From the NCBI GenBank assembly GCA_038747915.1, contig JBCDJJ010000071.1:1-18661 (forward strand): 18,661 nucleotides of DNA, read 5' to 3'. A program made the translations under genes and the position numbers. Below are positions 16,044-18,661 of this stretch, in pieces (the stretch's first letter is position 1; each line of letters opens with the position of its first letter). The DNA comes from JBCDAP01 sp038747915. Lineage in GTDB: Bacteria; Planctomycetota; Phycisphaerae; Phycisphaerales; UBA1924. A model generated the notes under the pieces. It ran no database searches. It was not told where the DNA came from and saw only the letters and a list, made by a program, of their open reading frames with translations.

Positions 16044-16328
16044 ATGACCAACGACGACGAGCCAAGCACCCCGACCTTCACCAGCGAACGCATCCGCGAC
16101 GAGGCCCTGGGGGCCCTGCTCAACCACCACCGCACACGCCTGGGGATGAGCATCCCGCACCTCGTGACGCTGACCGGCTTCGACGCCCAGGAGCTGATCG
16201 ACCACGAAGCGGGGACGCTGCCGGTCCCGGCGGTCCGCCTGCCGATCCTGGCCCGGGCTCTTGGGACCACCAGCGAGGCCCTGCTGCACCAGCTGCCCGA
16301 CTGCCCAAACCGCTGCCGGAGCTGCTGA
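16044..16328 (+). CDS. Small XRE-family HTH protein, possible zero-frame part of a frameshift product
   Basis: This 94-aa protein is almost entirely one XRE-type HTH: LGALLNHHRTRLGMS followed by IPHLVTLTGFDAQELIDHEAG and LPILARALGTTSEALLHQL. The start at ATG 16044 is supported by AAAGGA about 7 bases upstream. The last few codons (CPNRCRSC) are not part of the fold. Codons 88-89 lie inside a C CCA AAC slippery heptamer (16304-16310), and the stop follows 15 bases later, where the excisionase-like domain begins in the -1 frame. It therefore might be made both as a 94-aa repressor-like protein and as the N-terminal half of a 203-aa fusion. It probably regulates the integrase module. Confidence 0.82.
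   Translation: MTNDDEPSTPTFTSERIRDEALGALLNHHRTRLGMSIPHLVTLTGFDAQELIDHEAGTLPVPAVRLPILARALGTTSEALLHQLPDCPNRCRSC
16304..16310 (+). promoter_or_regulatory. Candidate -1 ribosomal frameshift site
   Basis: C CCA AAC fits the X XXY YYZ slippery rule in the reading frame of the XRE gene. A -1 slip gives CCC AAA and continues directly into the excisionase-like frame. Downstream, CTGA/TCAG (16325-16335) can form a small hairpin nested inside CCGCT/AGCGG (16310-16314 with 16339-16343). Structural support is modest. Confidence 0.4.
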
Positions 16329-16654
16329 CGGTCAGAGAAGCGGCGGCCACGCTCCGCGTGCACCCCAACACCGTCCGCGGCCTGCTCGCAGACCACGCGT
16401 TGCCGCGGGTCCGCGTCGGACGCCGCGTGCTGATCCGCCGCTCGGCACTCACTCACTTCATCGACACCAACGAACAGCACAAGGAGGCACCGCAGCGATG
16501 TTCTACACGACGATCGATACGCACGAGGGCTACAAGCTCGTCCGCCGACCGGACACGCCGAACCTCTACATCTACTGGTACCCCCAGGAGGGTGGCCGCG
16601 TCCGCCGCCGCTCGACGGGCACGAGCGATCGCGATGAGGCCGGACGGCGACTGA
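16310..16654 (+). CDS. Excisionase-like HTH domain in the -1 frame, start unresolved
   Basis: The frame encodes LLTVREAAATLRVHPNTVRGLLADHALPRVRVGRRVLIRRSALTHFID-type sequence, with key features TVREAA, HPNTVR and RVGRRVLIRRSAL. This is a clear excisionase/MerR-type winged HTH, as found beside tyrosine integrases, where it directs excision or represses integration. There is no ATG in this frame between 15891 and the end of the domain. Expression would therefore need a non-AUG start such as CTG at 16313 or 16322, reinitiation after the XRE stop, or the -1 frameshift. The HTH ends near 16470; the rest overlaps the integrase and is Arg/Ser/Thr-rich, so it may carry no function. The stop at 16654 lies 157 bases inside the integrase gene. 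Confidence 0.7.
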   Translation, partial: PLPELLTVREAAATLRVHPNTVRGLLADHALPRVRVGRRVLIRRSALTHFIDTNEQHKEAPQRCSTRRSIRTRATSSSADRTRRTSTSTGTPRRVAASAAARRARAIAMRPDGD

Positions 16655-17655
16655 GGGCCTTCGTCGAGGCACGGCAGCCACCCGTTGGCCCAAGTAGCGG
16701 CGATGCGTGCCTGCTGGACCTGCTGAGCGAGTACGTCGATCGTGCCCTGGAGGGCAAACCGAGCCAGGATGTCGCCCGCAACGCCCTGCTGCACTTCACC
16801 CAGTTCTGCGAGACCGACGATCTGGTCTACCTGAGCGAGCTGGATCTCGACCGCCAGGAGCGGTACATCGCGTGGCGTCGCGAGCGGATCCGCTCACGCG
16901 GGAACGCAGGTTCGAACGGCACCATCCGCCGCGAACTGGGCGTGCTCAAGGCGGCCCTCAACTTCGCCCACAAGCGGGGCCAACTCTCGGCGGTCCCGCA
17001 CGTCACCGGCCTGCCCGAGCCGCCGCCCCGTCAGCGGTACCTCACGCGTGAGGAGTTCCATCGGTTGCTCGCCGCGTGCGAGCCCACCTTGCACCTGTGG
17101 CGGTTCGTGATGATCTCGGTGCACACCATGCAGCGGCCCTCGGCGGTGCTCGAGCTGCACGAGCGGCAGATCGATTGGGAGCGGAAGCGGATCGACTTCC
17201 GGGATCCGAGTGCTCCGGCCACCAAGAAGGCCCGCCCGGTCGTGCCCATGACACCGACCGTGGACACCGTCCTTCGCGAGGCCATCGCCGAGTCGGCCAC
17301 CGGTCACGCCATCGAATGGCGTGGCCTGCCGCTCAAGTGCATCCGTCTGTCTTTTACGAGGGCGTGCCGCCGGGCCAACCTCGACGGCGTGTGCGTCTAC
17401 ACCCTCCGGCACACCGGGGCGACACTCGCCGCGGCCGCGGGCGTGCCGATGCGTCAGCTCGCCGGCATGCTGGGTCATTCGGAGATCACGACCACCGAGC
17501 GGTACGCCAAGCACAGCCCGGAGTTCCTGGGCGACGCCGCGGCGGCGTTGGACGAACTGTTCGCGGAGCCCAAACGCCTCACCGATCGCTCGCACCCCCG
17601 AGCAGCGGGGACACTCGCCGTGCCCGACGACCCCACGGCGGCCACACGCTGTTGA
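16498..17655 (+). CDS. Tyrosine recombinase / integrase of a mobile element
   Basis: This 385-aa protein is a phage/ICE-type integrase. The N-terminal arm-binding part is about 1-60, and a SAM-like core-binding domain (about 70-165) contains LLSEYVDRALEGKPSQDVARNALLHF. The catalytic domain is about 180-345. Catalytic positions are Arg213 (MQRPSAVLEL), Lys243 or Lys244 (TKKARPVVPM), Arg304 (YTLRHTGATL), His327 (LGHSEITT) and the nucleophile Tyr336 (TTERYAKH). The first residue of the usual HxxR box is Tyr301 instead of His. ATG 16498 is supported by AAGGAGG (16481-16487) 10 bases upstream. It sits 0.9 kb from a tRNA-Gly 3' fragment, which suggests that a tRNA-Gly gene is its target. The last 40 residues are disordered-looking. 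Confidence 0.95.
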   Translation: MFYTTIDTHEGYKLVRRPDTPNLYIYWYPQEGGRVRRRSTGTSDRDEAGRRLRAFVEARQPPVGPSSGDACLLDLLSEYVDRALEGKPSQDVARNALLHFTQFCETDDLVYLSELDLDRQERYIAWRRERIRSRGNAGSNGTIRRELGVLKAALNFAHKRGQLSAVPHVTGLPEPPPRQRYLTREEFHRLLAACEPTLHLWRFVMISVHTMQRPSAVLELHERQIDWERKRIDFRDPSAPATKKARPVVPMTPTVDTVLREAIAESATGHAIEWRGLPLKCIRLSFTRACRRANLDGVCVYTLRHTGATLAAAAGVPMRQLAGMLGHSEITTTERYAKHSPEFLGDAAAALDELFAEPKRLTDRSHPRAAGTLAVPDDPTAATRC

Positions 17656-17731
17656 CACACGTCCCCGTTCGTGCTTCAAGAAAAGGACACAGCACACAGC
17701 ACACACAGCACAGGAGAAGGAGACCACCCCC

Positions 17732-18178
17732 ATGCGGAACATCTTCGACGAACTGGGCGGCCTGCACGGTCGCCTCCGCGATCTGCTCGGCTTCGACCGC
17801 CAGAGCGTGTTCATCACCGACTTCAAGCGTGACCCCCAGCGGTCCGTCAACAAGGCTCGCCGCACGGGCCGTGCGGTGGTCGTCACCAGCCGCGGCGTGC
17901 CGACACTCACGTTGTTGCCCGGCGACGGATCCGAGCTGATGGCGTTGCAGGCCGAGCTCTGGCGTCACGCCTGCAACAACGATCCGGGGCTGCAGCAGCG
18001 GGCGTTCGCCACGCACCCGATCCTCAAAGACATCGTCGGCGAAGCCACCAAGCTCAAGCGGTCCGCCGACGCCGCCGGCTTCGACGCCGGGGACCCCGGC
18101 ACGTGGTCCAACGAGCCGGAGACGGCGATCCTGATCCCCTTCGCCGAGATCCTGCGGGACCGCGAGGGCGACGAGTGA
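17732..18178 (+). CDS. Phd/YefM-like protein, possible orphan antitoxin
   Basis: This 148-aa protein is encoded after the integrase with a 76-base gap. The segment VFITDFKRDPQRSVNKARRTGRAVVVTSRGVPTLTLLPGD (about 23-62) resembles the Phd/YefM antitoxin N-terminal DNA-binding fold, which has the pattern of an Asp/Arg-rich helix followed by a VVVTSRG beta strand. The C-terminal half is helical with no clear family match. No toxin gene (Doc, RelE or YoeB type) follows in the window, so it may be an orphan or a regulator that only shares the fold. ATG 17732 is supported by GGAGAAGGAG upstream. A CAGCACA-type low-complexity run lies just before that ribosome binding site. Confidence 0.6.
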   Translation: MRNIFDELGGLHGRLRDLLGFDRQSVFITDFKRDPQRSVNKARRTGRAVVVTSRGVPTLTLLPGDGSELMALQAELWRHACNNDPGLQQRAFATHPILKDIVGEATKLKRSADAAGFDAGDPGTWSNEPETAILIPFAEILRDREGDE

Positions 18179-18523
18179 CCACGATTCCCGTCGTGTGCGA
18201 TGGCATGCCGGCCTGATTGATCTCTTGTCAACACACCACTCCGTGCCGCCGGCGTCGACGCACATGTTCACGCTGCAACCCGCGTCAGGGAACGGGGTGG
18301 TGACGCCTGCGGGTGTGTGTTGTTCCCGCGTTGTCCCCGTCCCCACCATGGTCATGGGCTGTTCCCGGCAGTTGCCCACAGTCAACTGGGGACAAACAGA
18401 GGTGCGGGGACACCATCGCGGCAACAGCGGGAACGGGGACAGCGGAGCCGAGGCGCGCCAAACGCGCGCCAGACTCGTTCACTCAGGGCAACAGAACACC
18501 GGCCGAAACCCACGGTCAGCCTG
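18179..18523. other. Non-coding region between Phd-like gene and tRNA fragment
   Basis: The 345 bases hold no convincing gene. The plus-strand frames 18195-18545 and 18317-18589 are low-complexity and run over the repeats and the tRNA fragment. The region holds the GGGGACA/GTTCCCG repeat cluster listed separately, plus a CCATGG-centred short dyad near 18346. Its position between integrase and att-like site suits integrase and excisionase arm-binding sites. Confidence 0.5.
18322..18441. repeat. Cluster of GGGGACA and GTTCCCG repeats
   Basis: GGGGACA occurs at 18388, 18406 and 18435, and its complement TGTCCCC at 18332-18338. GTTCCCG occurs at 18322 and 18361, with the complement CGGGAAC at 18428. 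These short direct and inverted repeats lie within 120 bases, just ahead of the tRNA-derived att-like site. They could be arm-type binding sites for the integrase or iteron-like protein sites. Function is inferred from position only. Confidence 0.45.
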
Positions 18524-18570
18524 TGGAGCGGGCGATGGGGCTTGAACCCACGACCTCAACCTTGGCAAGG
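18524..18570 (-). tRNA. 3' half of tRNA-Gly(GCC), fragment; probable att site
   Basis: On the minus strand, from the anticodon loop onward, the sequence reads as the end of a tRNA-Gly. It has a TTGCCAA loop with anticodon GCC (18566-18564), a variable region, a T stem-loop GTGGG-TTCAAGC-CCCAT, the acceptor strand CGCCCGC, discriminator T and an encoded CCA (18526-18524). Upstream, the 5' half is missing: the anticodon stem is only partly paired (2 of 5), and no GCGGGCG acceptor or D arm is present. It cannot make a functional tRNA. Such 3' tRNA copies mark integration sites of tyrosine-recombinase elements. The conserved core is about 47 bases. Confidence 0.85.
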
Positions 18571-18622
18571 AATGACATCATCACACTGAGCACGTACGAG
18601 TCACATTCGATGCCGTCTAGAG

Positions 18623-18638
18623 ATTGTCGAACGACAAT
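18623..18638. promoter_or_regulatory. Perfect inverted repeat beyond the tRNA fragment
   Basis: ATTGTCG-AA-CGACAAT has 7-base arms around a 2-base centre. It lies 53 bases from the tRNA fragment and near the right edge of the window. It could be an operator for a gene beyond the edge, or a recombinase site. No coding sequence is seen around it. Confidence 0.4.
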
Positions 18639-18661
18639 ACCTACCACAAGCAAAGGCGGAC

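Noticed and set aside
16261..16497. Upstream extension of the integrase frame
   Set aside because: The extension is Pro/Arg-rich shadow of the XRE and excisionase domains. ATG 16498 has a strong AAGGAGG site and matches integrase N-termini.
15889..16654. One long gene from ATG 15889 through the excisionase domain
   Set aside because: Before the excisionase part the frame is low-complexity and shadows the XRE gene, which has its own start and ribosome binding site. It cannot be fully excluded as an alternative start for the excisionase.
18524..18600. A complete tRNA-Gly gene
   Set aside because: The 5' acceptor strand and D arm are missing, and the anticodon stem pairs at only 2 of 5 positions.

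Overview
The window is GC-rich bacterial DNA carrying three accessory modules: a type II-C CRISPR-Cas9 locus, an ImuA-ImuB-DnaE2 error-prone repair cassette, and a tyrosine-recombinase module beside a tRNA-Gly fragment. The high GC, the ImuAB-DnaE2 set and the general protein style would fit a Planctomycetota/Phycisphaerae-like host. This is an inference with low confidence, because no ribosomal or taxonomic marker gene is present.

Region 1 (1-5605) is the complete CRISPR-Cas9 locus apart from the left end of the array. The array (15 identical 36-base repeats, 14 complete spacers) runs off the left edge. On the minus strand, cas9-cas1-cas2 form a tightly overlapping operon that points toward the array. 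A tracrRNA on the plus strand lies just upstream of cas9, with a -35/-10 promoter, a 23-nt anti-repeat, two small hairpins and a strong intrinsic terminator. Anti-repeat pairing shows that crRNAs are read from the plus strand, opposite to the cas operon. There is no csn2 or cas4, and Cas9 (1059 aa) retains every RuvC and HNH catalytic residue. The 3' end of each repeat looks like a -10 box, so each repeat may be its own promoter, as in Neisseria and Campylobacter. The cas genes look visibly less GC-rich than the rest of the window.

Region 2 (5606-6171) is a 566-base stretch with no convincing gene. It separates the CRISPR locus from the repair cassette.

Region 3 (6172-11665) holds imuA, imuB and dnaE2 on the plus strand, overlapping or 3 bases apart. 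This is the SOS mutasome layout. A partial LexA-box-like sequence sits at the start of imuA.

Region 4 (11844-15011) has a soluble VirD4/TraD-like ATPase on the plus strand. Convergent to it is a two-gene minus-strand operon encoding a multi-pass membrane protein and a single-pass coiled-coil protein of unknown function.

Region 5 (15385-18661) is a recombination module. It contains a Cro/CI-like HTH protein, an XRE-type HTH protein, an excisionase-like HTH domain in the -1 frame, a tyrosine integrase, an orphan Phd/YefM-like protein, a non-coding stretch with GGGGACA repeats, and the 3' half of a tRNA-Gly(GCC) gene that is probably an attachment site. The junction between the XRE and excisionase frames contains a textbook C CCA AAC slippery heptamer, so a programmed -1 frameshift fusion of the two HTH domains is possible. 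The tRNA fragment faces the integrase with its 3' side, which a single simple insertion does not explain; it suggests tandem elements, a circular form or rearrangement.
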